From the NCBI GenBank assembly GCA_036677685.1, contig JAVBWA010000010.1:1-64000 (forward strand): DNA of 64,000 nucleotides, written 5' to 3'. Below, one piece after another: positions 1 through 9,900 of this stretch. This DNA comes from JAQUBU01 sp036677685 (GTDB taxonomy: Bacteria; Bacillota; Syntrophomonadia; Syntrophomonadales; Syntrophomonadaceae). Both the position numbers and the translations under genes were made by a program. The notes beneath the pieces were generated by a model. That model was not told the DNA's origin and did not search any database. It worked only from the letters and a program-made list of their open reading frames with translations. Position 1 is the first letter of the stretch; every line of letters begins with the position of its first letter.

Positions 1-40
1 GTGGTTGTTGATAACTCGCAAGCGAGTTATCAACAACCAC
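1..40. repeat. Perfect 19-bp inverted repeat at window edge
   Basis: Positions 1-19 and 22-40 are exact reverse complements separated by AA. The palindrome lies 31 bp beyond the glnS stop codon and could be its transcription terminator, but the window ends before any T-tract would appear. It could also be the edge of a repeat. Confidence 0.6.
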
Positions 41-71
41 GTCCTCTATCTTAATTTTCTCCAATTCAGCT

Positions 72-1781
72 TTAACCTTGTTTCTTGATTTTGGCCCAAC
101 TGTCCCGCAGTGAAACTATACGGTTAAATACCAGGACATCCGGTTTAGAATCAACCGCATCCACACAAAAATATCCCTGCCGTAAGAATTGATAATGGGT
201 TTCATCACTGGCAGCCAGTCCCGGTTCCAGCATGCAGCCGGTCAGCAATTCCAGTGAATTGGGGTTGAGGTTAGCCTTATAGTCGGCACCCTCGGCTTCC
301 TCGTCCGGGTTTTCCACCAGGAAAAGCTGCTCATAAAGCCTGACTTCAGCCGGTACAGCATGGGCTGCCGAAACCCAGTGCGATGTCCCTTTTATTTTGC
401 GGCCGCTGGTCGGTCCGCCGCTTTTGGAATCCGGATCATAGCTGCAGTGCAGTTCAACTATCGACCCATTCTCGTCCTTTATCACCTGTTCGCATTTAAT
501 GATATATGCGCTCTTTAAGCGAACCTCTCCACCGGGAGTAAGACGGAAGAATTTTTTCGGGGGGTTTTCCATAAAATCTTCCTGTTCAATATAGATTTCG
601 CGGGAGAACGGTATCTGGCGAGAACCCATTTCCGGATTTTCCGGGTTGTTTTCGGCATCCAGCCATTCCACCTGGCCTTCCGGATAATTATCGATAATCA
701 CCTTGAGGGGACGTAAAACCGCCATAACCCTTGGGGCCCGCATATTCAAATCTTCTCTTATACAATGCTCCAGAAGGGCAATATCTACCATGCTGTTGCG
801 TTTAGCCACCCCGATGCGATCACAGAAGTCTCTGATCGCTTCAGGTGTATAGCCGCGCCGGCGCAGTCCGGAAATGGTAGGCATACGCGGATCGTCCCAG
901 CCGCTCACATAGCCCTTCTCCACCAGTTCGCGGAGCTTGCGCTTGCTCATTACCGTATAGCTCAGATTCAGCCGGGCAAATTCGATCTGCTGGGGCCGGC
1001 CCGCTACTTTGCGGGGATAGGACTCCAGAGGAAGTGCTTCCAGGCACCAGTCATATAATGGCCGGTGGTCGGCAAATTCCAGAGTACAGATGGAATGTGT
1101 GATATCTTCAAAGGAGTCGGATATGGGGTGGGCATAATCATACATGGGATATATGCACCAGGCATCACCAGTCCGATGGTGGGTGGAACGCAAGATACGG
1201 TATAAAACCGGATCGCGCATATTCAGATTAGGTGAAGCCATGTCGATCTTGGCGCGCAGAACCCGGGAGCCGTCCTCAAATTCCCCGGCCCGCATGCGGG
1301 CAAACAAATCAAGATTTTCTTCAATGGAGCGGTTGCGGTAAGGGCTGTCCTTGCCGGGTTCAGTAAGGGTGCCCCGGTAGTCTTTAATCTCCTGGGCACT
1401 GAGGTCGCACACATAAGCCTTGCCGGCTTTAATTAATTCCACCGCATAATCGTATATCTCTTCAAAGTAATCCGAAGCATAGAATATCCGGTCTTCCCAA
1501 TCGAAACCCAGCCACTTGACATCGGTCTGTATGGATTCGACATATTCCACTTCTTCCTTGCTGGGATTGGTATCATCAAAACGCAGGTTGGTAATCCCCC
1601 CGTTGGCAGCCGCCAGCCCGAAGTTCAGGCAAATCGATTTGGCATGACCAATATGCAGATAGCCATTGGGTTCCGGCGGGAAACGGGTATGTACCCGGCC
1701 TCCGTTCTTGCCAAGCTTTAAATCGTCGCTAATAATATTCTGAATAAAATTAACCGGTAAAGCAGGATCAGTAGTATTCAT
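72..1781 (-). CDS. glnS: Glutaminyl-tRNA synthetase
   Basis: Charges tRNA-Gln with glutamine in the cytoplasm. The 569-residue protein is full length for bacterial GlnRS. It carries the class I HIGH motif within GYLHIGHAKS near residue 43 and the second signature as VMSKRKL near residue 277, followed by the two C-terminal beta-barrel anticodon-binding domains. A GAGGGAG ribosome site lies 7 nt before the ATG. Most clostridia charge tRNA-Gln indirectly through GatCAB; a dedicated GlnRS is less common there but well known. No neighbour shares its strand closely, and its own promoter sits just upstream, so it is probably monocistronic. GltX is the related alternative, but the sequence matches the eukaryal-type GlnRS family throughout. 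Confidence 0.96.
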   Translation of the reverse strand: MNTTDPALPVNFIQNIISDDLKLGKNGGRVHTRFPPEPNGYLHIGHAKSICLNFGLAAANGGITNLRFDDTNPSKEEVEYVESIQTDVKWLGFDWEDRIFYASDYFEEIYDYAVELIKAGKAYVCDLSAQEIKDYRGTLTEPGKDSPYRNRSIEENLDLFARMRAGEFEDGSRVLRAKIDMASPNLNMRDPVLYRILRSTHHRTGDAWCIYPMYDYAHPISDSFEDITHSICTLEFADHRPLYDWCLEALPLESYPRKVAGRPQQIEFARLNLSYTVMSKRKLRELVEKGYVSGWDDPRMPTISGLRRRGYTPEAIRDFCDRIGVAKRNSMVDIALLEHCIREDLNMRAPRVMAVLRPLKVIIDNYPEGQVEWLDAENNPENPEMGSRQIPFSREIYIEQEDFMENPPKKFFRLTPGGEVRLKSAYIIKCEQVIKDENGSIVELHCSYDPDSKSGGPTSGRKIKGTSHWVSAAHAVPAEVRLYEQLFLVENPDEEAEGADYKANLNPNSLELLTGCMLEPGLAASDETHYQFLRQGYFCVDAVDSKPDVLVFNRIVSLRDSWAKIKKQG

Positions 1782-1824
1782 TGGCCATTCTCCCTCTTTC
1801 TCTTTTCTAACATCATTTCCTTAT

Positions 1825-1853
1825 ATAATAATGGTTAACATTTCTGCTGTCGA
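1825..1853 (-). promoter_or_regulatory. Sigma-A promoter of glnS
   Basis: Read on the minus strand, TCGACA (1853-1848) and TATTAT (1830-1825) are separated by exactly 17 bp. Each hexamer matches the vegetative consensus at five of six positions. The expected start point is about 35 nt before the glnS ATG. Confidence 0.6.
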
Positions 1854-1914
1854 TTATTATTCAGATAAAAATATAGCTGAATTAGGGAATATAGTATACT
1901 TAAAAGTAATTTGC

Positions 1915-1959
1915 AAAGAAAAACCCCACTGCTTAGTTTATAAATCTAAGCAGCGGGGC
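1915..1959 (-). terminator. Rho-independent terminator after the 1580-aa surface protein
   Basis: On the minus strand a GC-rich stem of about 15 bp (arms near 1945-1959 and 1924-1938) with a short AT loop is followed by TTTTTCTTT. It begins about 20 bp after the stop codon at 1981. Confidence 0.9.
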
Positions 1960-1980
1960 TTGTTGTTTCTTGGAGACTGG

Positions 1981-4900
1981 TCAGTAAAGTGGCATTTGGG
2001 CCGGAGGCCATTGGACGGTTCCGGTAATTGTCTCAGAAACTCCATTATCATTCAATTCGTCCTCATAGGTTACGGTTATTATGTCGTTGCTGTTAACTCC
2101 TAATTGCGGGGGCGTTGTACTATAATTTGTTTCCGCAGCAATTGTAAGTGTACCGGCAAAAATGCCTGTATTAACACCTGTCTCCGTCAGAGTTAAATCA
2201 AAACCCTGTGAATCCTTAATTGATTTAACAATTACACAAACGTTCTGTATGCTTCCCGAGTTAGTGTTGAGATCAGCATCGTAAAGCGTAATATTCACCT
2301 TGAACTCCACGCTTTCGTATACGGCACTTATTACACCGGTAATGCCTTTCACTACAGTAGCACTGTCACAAAGCGTTGACGGGTCGCCAGCGGCATTTTG
2401 GGCATCGTTATAAGTCGCTGTTATAGTTTCGCCAACTGCCCCGTGAAGGTGCATATTATCCTGACTGGTATCTTTTTTCAGCCTAGCGTTACCAAGAAAA
2501 ACCCCCGTGTTGACGCCTGTTTCGGCCAAGGTTAAATTAATGCTGTCATTGTTGTTGTTATTTTGCAGGCTTACTGTAACATTATCAATTGATACCGGGT
2601 TATTTAAATCATCATCGGCAACTCTTACATAAACCAAATCCCCCACCTGGTAAGACGCTACTGATTGACCATCGGCGTTTTCCAATTGTATGCTGCCGGT
2701 TGCACCCCCAACCAGGTCAGTGATCTCCAGGCTCGCACCTGCAGACGCTTCGCCGGTTGCGTTCTTGGCATAAATCATTAAATAGGGCGCAAATGTTGTA
2801 TTGTCTGCGATTGTAAAGCTATTGGTCCCCACTGCTACTTCTCCCAAACTGCCGCCCTTGTTTGAGCCGTCAAGCGAAGGATAGATAACGTAATGACTTA
2901 CATTGGATACATCCGCCGGCGGAGTCCAGGACAGGGTTCCACCCATCTCTCCTGCCGTCGTATCATTGTCGGTAAAGTTCAGCCCGCTTGCCGCCACACT
3001 GGGGATACCCGGTGCGGGTGCTCCTGTTGCTTCAAAGGTATCAGAGATATAGTTTATCGGTGTAATAGTATTCCCGTTCAGCTTGAACACCGTCCACCAG
3101 ACTCCGTTTTGAACCTCGGTTGGAACATTATAGGTGGCTATGGCAGTGTTTTGCCCTCCGCTATATACCTCCACTTTGGCATTGGAGCCATACAGGTTAA
3201 CCGCATTGAAGTTAAAAGCCCTTGAATAGTTGTGCACAGAGAATATATAGTCTCCGCTTGCCTGCTGGTTAATTATAGTGGTGGTTTCCGGTCCTCCGGT
3301 ATCGGTGTCATCGACATCCAGATTTACTAAAGTTCCTGAATCACTATACGATTTATTTCCATAATAAACCTCAAATCTGCCCTGCTCTACCCTCGGTCCG
3401 GTAAGATGAGAATCAAGGTCATCCGGTGCTGTACCCCAGGTCAGCACAATTCGTGTCTCTCCTTGAGACATGATAGGAGATACCACCACATTTTTATTGC
3501 TTGTTATCCCCGCCACACAGGTGACCGTAAATGTTGCATCAATAAAACCTGTTCCACTAACGTATCCGTTATAAGTCCCTGCTTCCAAATTGCTTACACT
3601 ATAGGCACCACTGTCATCGGAATAAACAGTTGCTACTACCGTCTCGGTACTGTCCCTGAAGCTGATAGTCATTCCGGGTACATAAGTATTATCAGAAGCA
3701 TTCACAACATAACCTGCAATGCTACCGGTTTGAGCTTCTGCTACACTTACGGTTACCATATAATCCTGAGTACTGTTATCCGCTGCAGTTACCCGGTAAC
3801 TTACCGGGGTGCTGAAGTTCCGGGGGACTCCTGAAGCCGGGCTTAAGCTTACTCCTGAATGTGTTATGCTCGGCACCAGGTTAGTTACATTAGTTCCAAA
3901 GGGTACGGTCAGGGCTACGGTCTTTGCTCCTTCATCTATGCTACCGCTTATCGCCGGAGTCAACCCGTCAAAAACAAAAGCCGTTATCGCTTTCGCCGGA
4001 TTGGCTGCTCTGGTTAAGGACAAAACATAAATCTTTTGCGTTCCATCCTCTGCCGTCACTTCTATGCTGATATTCCGGCTGCCCACAAGCAGGTCAATAA
4101 TCTGACTTTCGCTGCCGCTTGCCACGCTCTGGCCGTCTACTAAAATACTGGCACTGCTATCAGCTGCCGGGGTTATTCTGATACTCTCAACCTCGTATCC
4201 GAGTGCTGCGCTGTATTCTAAAATGTTTGCATTAAAGCTTGGACTGAGCATCCCGCTGCTGAGGCTCAGACTGGAAAGCTTGGCATTGGTGCTTACCCCT
4301 CCACTGCCGAATACCGATTGATTTCCGATATTGGCGGTTATATTTTCACCTATTACCGTCCAGCTTAAAGGTTGTTTTTCTATCACCACTCCGGAGGATT
4401 TGATAACTGCGCTTACAATTTGCCCAGCCCCTTTTATTTCTACAGGAGCATTAACCTGCAGGCTGCTGACGCTGACCCCGGAACCCAGGTTTAGTGCAAC
4501 ATCGGTAGCTGCGGAAGAGAGGTTGATCTCTCCTATGGTGCCGCTGGCTACATCAATCTTAAGTCCGGGAGCTTCGATATTAACCGCTGTGAAGTTGCCT
4601 GAAAGTATTACCGTGGCTCCATCCGGTATGCTGGGACCGGTAGTCACCGAAGAAAAACCGGATCCGCTGATATCCGATTCCTCCAGCTTGGCTCCTGAAT
4701 TCAGGGTAAGCGCCCCAACCGCGGTATTTCCCTTGGCAACTATTCTTACGGTATTGGTTTCATTATCCACCGTTACCGTATAGAGCTCGCAGTCTTCCAA
4801 AACCACACTGTTGGGACCGCCGCCCAGTACAAAAGTGTTGCCCTGGACCTCTACATTTTTAAGGGTAACACTACCGTCACCGATGCTTGCCGCCAGAATA

Positions 4901-6723
4901 AGATCCCGGTATATTACCATATTCTGCAGGGTTACCCCCGATGCCCCAATTATTACATTTTTACTCAGAATCTGAGGGTTGGCTGAGCTCTCCGGCCCAT
5001 AGGTTCCAGCTGCAGCATAGTTTATATATGATACACTTGAGCCTTCATCGCTTGCGCCTCCACCGCCGCTTGGAACGGTATTCTGATTATTGGATTGATT
5101 ATTTTCCAGTAGTTTTTGGCTTAAACCCTGCTGGGTTTCCTCAAGTTTTTGTTCAAGATCCTTTTTAACTTGCTCGCTAAGCTCAATGCCGCTCGAATTC
5201 AAAGCATCCAGCACTACTTCAATCGTATTCTTTAAGCTTTCGGCCTGCTGGGCAGGAGTTAGAGCCTGATCGGGTATCTCTATAAGCATCTCGACCACCG
5301 GGGGTACGATACCTTCTTTGTTTTTGTCAATCCCTAGTGCAGTATCTACTACCCATTGCTGGGCAGCCTTGAATTCCTGTTTTTCTTTTTCACTCATGGG
5401 AACCGCATCGGTCGCATTGCCACCCTGGCCAACCGTGCTGCTAAGACCCGCTGCCAGAGCCGTATACTTGCCGCTGTTCCCCTCAACTTCGGCATCTCCG
5501 GTTAAACAACCAACTGTAGCTGTTCCATCCGATTGTATGCTGACCAAAATATACGTTCCTCTTACCGATGCAACTCCGTATGGCATATCAACTTTCATTT
5601 TAACTTTTTTGGATTCGGCCTGCTGGTACCAGGGTGGAATTTTGCTGTTGCTGTTATCGGCTATGTAACCCAACCCTTCAAGACCGGCTAAGAGTATTTC
5701 CCCAGCCTGAGCCTGCTGCGTTTCCTCAGCCCCATGTTTGGTAGCCAGAGCACCAAATAATGTTCCCTTTTTCAGGTCAAAATCGACATTGTCAACGGCA
5801 ACTCCGCTGCTGCCATCGCTTTTTATGCAATTTCTGCCTATTGATTCCTTAACAATTATTTCGGTATTTTCCTTGATAAGGATACTGCTGCCGTCCGGGT
5901 AATATATGCTGGCGCTGCTATTGGCTGTGCTGCTAATAATATCTCCCGCATAAACCTGATCATCGTTTTTCAGAAAACTGCCGGCTCCCTGGCGGGTAAG
6001 TTTTACCTCACCCTTGACATCCTTAATAGTTCCTGCCATTTGCTGCAGATATAAATCCGGGTCCTTGGTCAACAGGGTTCCCAGAGCACGGGCAAGACTG
6101 CCCCGGCTCATTACCAACTCAGGGTTTATTTGGGTATGGTTATTGCTCAGCCCTACCATTCCTGCAGCGAGAGCCAAGGCCATATCTCCAGCCGCCCAGT
6201 GGCTCTGATCCAGGTCTTTGAGTTCCGGAAGCTGTGGCCGTTCTTTCTGAGTTGACAATCGCATTACCAGAGCTACACCCTGGGCGCGGGTCAGCTTCTC
6301 ATCAGGATGAAAACTGCCGTCGGGATATCCTTTCAGGTAGCCGGCTTTCGCTGCCGCAGCTATGTTTGCGGCCGCCCAATGCTCCGCTTTCACATCGACA
6401 AATCCGGTCTCGTTGGCTGCCGTTGCCTTAAGGTTAGCAGCCTTAACCAGGACTACCGCAGCCTGCGCTCTGGTCAGCCCTTCCTGGGGGTGGTAGCTCC
6501 CATCCGGGTAGCCGGATATTATTTTCCGGTCGGCCAGATAGTTAATAAACAAAACATTATTATCATTTGCTGCGACATCACTAAACAGCGATGTTATCTG
6601 TGGGTCAGTTGCGGCCAGCGGACTCTCTTCCTCCTTTTCCGCAGCAACTCCTGCCGCCGCCGCACTCAATATTAATATCATAATGAGTATAGCCAATAGC
6701 GGGAGTTTCTTAAAAATTTTCAT
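1981..6723 (-). CDS. Giant SLH/FecR/beta-helix surface protein (paralogue A)
   Basis: A 1580-residue exported wall protein. It has a signal peptide at 1-28 and three SLH domains at about 45-225, each with GYPDGSF-like and LTRAQ motifs, which would bind secondary wall polymer. A FecR-like segment follows at about 230-420 (YPDGSSILI, GVASVRGTYILV). After a low-complexity linker comes a repetitive beta-helix-like region at about 565-790. The C-terminal half holds a cadherin-like beta-sandwich, a DUF5018-like Ig domain, a carboxypeptidase-regulatory-like domain, a segment with TWGTAPDDLDSHL typical of the DUF2135/YfaP group, and two similar Ig-like domains rich in ETGVNTG. The first 790 residues closely resemble the next gene upstream, so the two arose by tandem duplication and then gained different C-termini. 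No enzyme active site was recognised; a structural or adhesive role is inferred. Confidence 0.9.
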   Translation of the reverse strand: MKIFKKLPLLAILIMILILSAAAAGVAAEKEEESPLAATDPQITSLFSDVAANDNNVLFINYLADRKIISGYPDGSYHPQEGLTRAQAAVVLVKAANLKATAANETGFVDVKAEHWAAANIAAAAKAGYLKGYPDGSFHPDEKLTRAQGVALVMRLSTQKERPQLPELKDLDQSHWAAGDMALALAAGMVGLSNNHTQINPELVMSRGSLARALGTLLTKDPDLYLQQMAGTIKDVKGEVKLTRQGAGSFLKNDDQVYAGDIISSTANSSASIYYPDGSSILIKENTEIIVKESIGRNCIKSDGSSGVAVDNVDFDLKKGTLFGALATKHGAEETQQAQAGEILLAGLEGLGYIADNSNSKIPPWYQQAESKKVKMKVDMPYGVASVRGTYILVSIQSDGTATVGCLTGDAEVEGNSGKYTALAAGLSSTVGQGGNATDAVPMSEKEKQEFKAAQQWVVDTALGIDKNKEGIVPPVVEMLIEIPDQALTPAQQAESLKNTIEVVLDALNSSGIELSEQVKKDLEQKLEETQQGLSQKLLENNQSNNQNTVPSGGGGASDEGSSVSYINYAAAGTYGPESSANPQILSKNVIIGASGVTLQNMVIYRDLILAASIGDGSVTLKNVEVQGNTFVLGGGPNSVVLEDCELYTVTVDNETNTVRIVAKGNTAVGALTLNSGAKLEESDISGSGFSSVTTGPSIPDGATVILSGNFTAVNIEAPGLKIDVASGTIGEINLSSAATDVALNLGSGVSVSSLQVNAPVEIKGAGQIVSAVIKSSGVVIEKQPLSWTVIGENITANIGNQSVFGSGGVSTNAKLSSLSLSSGMLSPSFNANILEYSAALGYEVESIRITPAADSSASILVDGQSVASGSESQIIDLLVGSRNISIEVTAEDGTQKIYVLSLTRAANPAKAITAFVFDGLTPAISGSIDEGAKTVALTVPFGTNVTNLVPSITHSGVSLSPASGVPRNFSTPVSYRVTAADNSTQDYMVTVSVAEAQTGSIAGYVVNASDNTYVPGMTISFRDSTETVVATVYSDDSGAYSVSNLEAGTYNGYVSGTGFIDATFTVTCVAGITSNKNVVVSPIMSQGETRIVLTWGTAPDDLDSHLTGPRVEQGRFEVYYGNKSYSDSGTLVNLDVDDTDTGGPETTTIINQQASGDYIFSVHNYSRAFNFNAVNLYGSNAKVEVYSGGQNTAIATYNVPTEVQNGVWWTVFKLNGNTITPINYISDTFEATGAPAPGIPSVAASGLNFTDNDTTAGEMGGTLSWTPPADVSNVSHYVIYPSLDGSNKGGSLGEVAVGTNSFTIADNTTFAPYLMIYAKNATGEASAGASLEITDLVGGATGSIQLENADGQSVASYQVGDLVYVRVADDDLNNPVSIDNVTVSLQNNNNNDSINLTLAETGVNTGVFLGNARLKKDTSQDNMHLHGAVGETITATYNDAQNAAGDPSTLCDSATVVKGITGVISAVYESVEFKVNITLYDADLNTNSGSIQNVCVIVKSIKDSQGFDLTLTETGVNTGIFAGTLTIAAETNYSTTPPQLGVNSNDIITVTYEDELNDNGVSETITGTVQWPPAQMPLY

Positions 6724-6797
6724 TACTCATCCCCCTTCATCAAACCCCATCAATCCCCGTTTTATTCGATATAAATCCAAAATTATCGATTATTTAT

Positions 6798-6826
6798 AAT
6801 ATACCTTATTATATTAGCCGAAACAA
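6798..6826 (-). promoter_or_regulatory. Candidate promoter of surface protein A
   Basis: On the minus strand TTGTTT (6826-6821) is followed after 17 bp by TATATT (6803-6798), about 75 bp before the start codon. The -35 match is only partial. The divergent regulator at 46040 has an identical TTGTTT hexamer at the same spacing. Confidence 0.45.
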
Positions 6827-6905
6827 TACTCTTAGCATAATATGGAGCCACAGGAACAATGAAGAAATATTGCCCCAATAATCCGGTTTCCTTAGATTCT
6901 GTTCA

Positions 6906-6942
6906 CAAAAAAATTACCTCCTGCCGCAAATGCAACAGGAGG
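6906..6942 (-). terminator. Rho-independent terminator after surface protein B
   Basis: Minus-strand arms CCTCCTG (6942-6936) and CAGGAGG (6923-6917) enclose a 12-nt loop and are followed by TAATTTTTTTG. It separates the two paralogous surface genes into different transcripts. Confidence 0.85.
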
Positions 6943-6997
6943 CGATCCTAATCCAACAATATCTTATCTACACAAATACCTGGTACTATTAACTTGG

Positions 6998-9900
6998 TTA
7001 GCAACCGTTAGTATACACATCAAATCTGCTTGCATTTTGCGGGGTAAAGCCGTTTTGATCCTCGATCACCAGATAGACATCATACGGACTACCATTTTCA
7101 AGGTATGGCAAACAGGACGCCCCGTCTACGCCAACCTCTATGGGCACATCAGGATCATTAAGCTCCACGTTACCCGAAGTCAGCGCAGAATATCCATTTG
7201 CATTCTTTCCTTCCTTAACCTGCTCCACGGAAGGGGGCTCGGCACCTTCTTCCACTACCACATAATATATGGTGCCGCTCTTGTTGCTATCCAATATCAT
7301 ACCGAAATCATTACTGCCATTGAAACCGGATACATAAGTTTGGACCGGAGTATTGTTTTCAAAGGCGGGTTCAACATAATAGCTCATTACGGTCGCTTTG
7401 CCGTCTGCATATCCATCCTTAAAGGCCAGGTACAGGTTACCCCCGTAATAATCCAGTTGCGGAACCCCGGCTGCGCCGGGGCTTAGCCCGGCTCCCAGCG
7501 GTCGCCACTTAAATGTGCCGTCTTCATAAACGTATTGGGCGACACTGGCTTTCCCGTCCCGGGTGCCATCCGCAAACGCCAGGTAAGGCGTCCCGTTGGG
7601 CGCTACGCAAAGGGAAAGATTATTGGCCCCTCCGGGTGAAACCTTATCGCCCATTTTTATCCATTCCTGGCTTGTTGAATCATATTTGCTTACCTGGGCA
7701 TAGCCCTGGCTGTCACGAAAAGCCACATATGGGATGCCGTTGGCAACGTCCAGAGACAGGCCGGTGCCGGCAATCGCGCCGCTGCAGGACTGCCAGTTCC
7801 AACCCTGATTGTAATCATAAAGGACTTGCATGACCTTAATCCCTTCGAGGTCCCGGTAAGCCATGAAAACCGGCTGATCATAGGCTTCATATTCACCTTC
7901 CAGTTTCAGTTCACTGACTCCGGACCCGCCCGAAACGCTTATGTCGGTCCAGACATAGTCAATACATGCCTTAGCCTGAATTTCTTCATTATAAAGATAA
8001 GTCATGAAAGGATAGTCTTGCACCTTGCCAACCGAGAGAGCGGCAACATTATCTTTTTCAACCCCGGAGCCCACGTTATTCCAATAAAATTGCGAACCGT
8101 CCTGGGATCCCTGCATAACAACTATCTGCTGTTGAGTTGAGCCGGAGCCGAATTCGTCCCACCAACCCAACAAATAGCTACTACAACCTCCAGTTAGGTC
8201 TTCGGTTAAATCCAAAGGCCCTTTACCGGGATAACTTGAATCTGGTCCGCCAGGAAGCCAAGTTCCTTCATAAAGATACGCCATTACTACTTTGGCATCA
8301 GTATCCTCCGTATAGGCTGTAAACACCTTCCCATAGGGATCCACCGCCAGGGCAAGGTCCGAACCGGCAAGCAGGGCTCCAGATATACCTTCGCCCAGGT
8401 ACTGCCAGGCAGGCAATAGGCTGACGGTGATTTCAGCAGATTTTTCATTGCCGGTCTGCGCCATTAAAGTAACTTCTCCAACCCCGGCTGAATCGGTAAC
8501 GGTCAGGATACCGGCAGCAGGATCGATGCTAACTCCGGCAGGCGGATTATTAATACTCCAGTTCACTGTTTCCCCCTGCATGGGATTGCCGTTCTGGTCC
8601 TTGACCTCTGCTAAATAAACGGCAGTTATTTCTGTTCCGGCAGGCGCTATGCTCAGCTTCGCCGGCCCGGTAATTACAATACTGTCGGCCACCGCTATAA
8701 AAGGCGCTAAGGTAACCTGCAACTGCCCCAATTTGCTGCTGTTGCTTACCGATGTGGCCACTACAGTACAGGATTCTGCGGTTGTAGAACTACTCACAGT
8801 CAGTTCCGCACTAGTTGAATCCAAGCTGAATATCGTAACCCCATATACTTCATCTGCTACGCTCCAAGTCACATCTTCTCCTGACATAGCATCGCCGTTT
8901 TGGTCCTTGACTACGGCAGTGTAAGTGCTGGTAGCCGATCCGCTGGCCGGTACGCTTATACTTGTATCTCCAGATATTATTTCAATGCTTGTAACTACAG
9001 GTACAAAAGGTGATAACGTAAGCGTGATCTGCAACTGCCCTGACTTGCTGCTATTGCTTTCTGATGTGGCCACTATGGTGCAGGAGGTTGCAGTTGTCCC
9101 GCTGCTTACAGTCAGTATTCCGGTAGTGGAAGCTATGCTCACCCCGCTTACCGGGGATAACAGGCTCCAGGCAATATTTTCTCCGGACATAGGGGCGTCG
9201 TTCTGGTCCTTGACTTCAGCTGTATACGTACTGGTAGTTGACCCGCTAGCTGGTATGCTTATACTTGCAGCTCCGGATATTTCAATCGTGCTTACTATTT
9301 GAGTACTGCCTTCACTGACCTGCTGGCCTCCCACACTGGCATTATCAACCCCGCTGGAGACGATAATGGTGCTTGGAGTCTGTGCCATGACTACATTACT
9401 GGCATTTATGGTGGCTGATGCAATAGTTCCTGCCCCTCCAATGTTTGCCTGGGCATTGATTATCATTGTGTTTACACTGGTTCCGGAGGCCAGGGTTAAT
9501 TCCGTCCCACTTGCTGAAGAATCAAGAATAATGTTTTCAATACTGCCACTGGCTAATTCGATGGTAAGGTCCGGGGCATTGATATTGACTGCTTCAAAGT
9601 TGCCGGAAAGGGTAATCCTGGCTCCGGCCGGCAGGGTAAGTCCGGTGCTCACCGAGGAGAAGCCATCTCCGGTTAGATCCGTTTCTTCCAGAGTCGCTCC
9701 CGTATTCAGGGTCAGGGCTCCAATTTTACTGGTACCCTTGGCTACTATTCTAACTTCGTCTTTGTCTACGGTAACCGTATAGAGATCACAATTCACCAAA
9801 GTCACGCTGTCGCTTCCGCCGCCCAGGACGCTGGTATTCCCCTGCACCTTGACGTTTTCGAGGGTTACATTACCATCGCCGATTCCGGCTCCCAGGATCA

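Noticed and set aside
3406..4783. Long plus-strand open frames opposite the giant surface genes
   Set aside because: They mirror the biased codon use of the minus-strand genes, lack ribosome sites, and resemble no protein.
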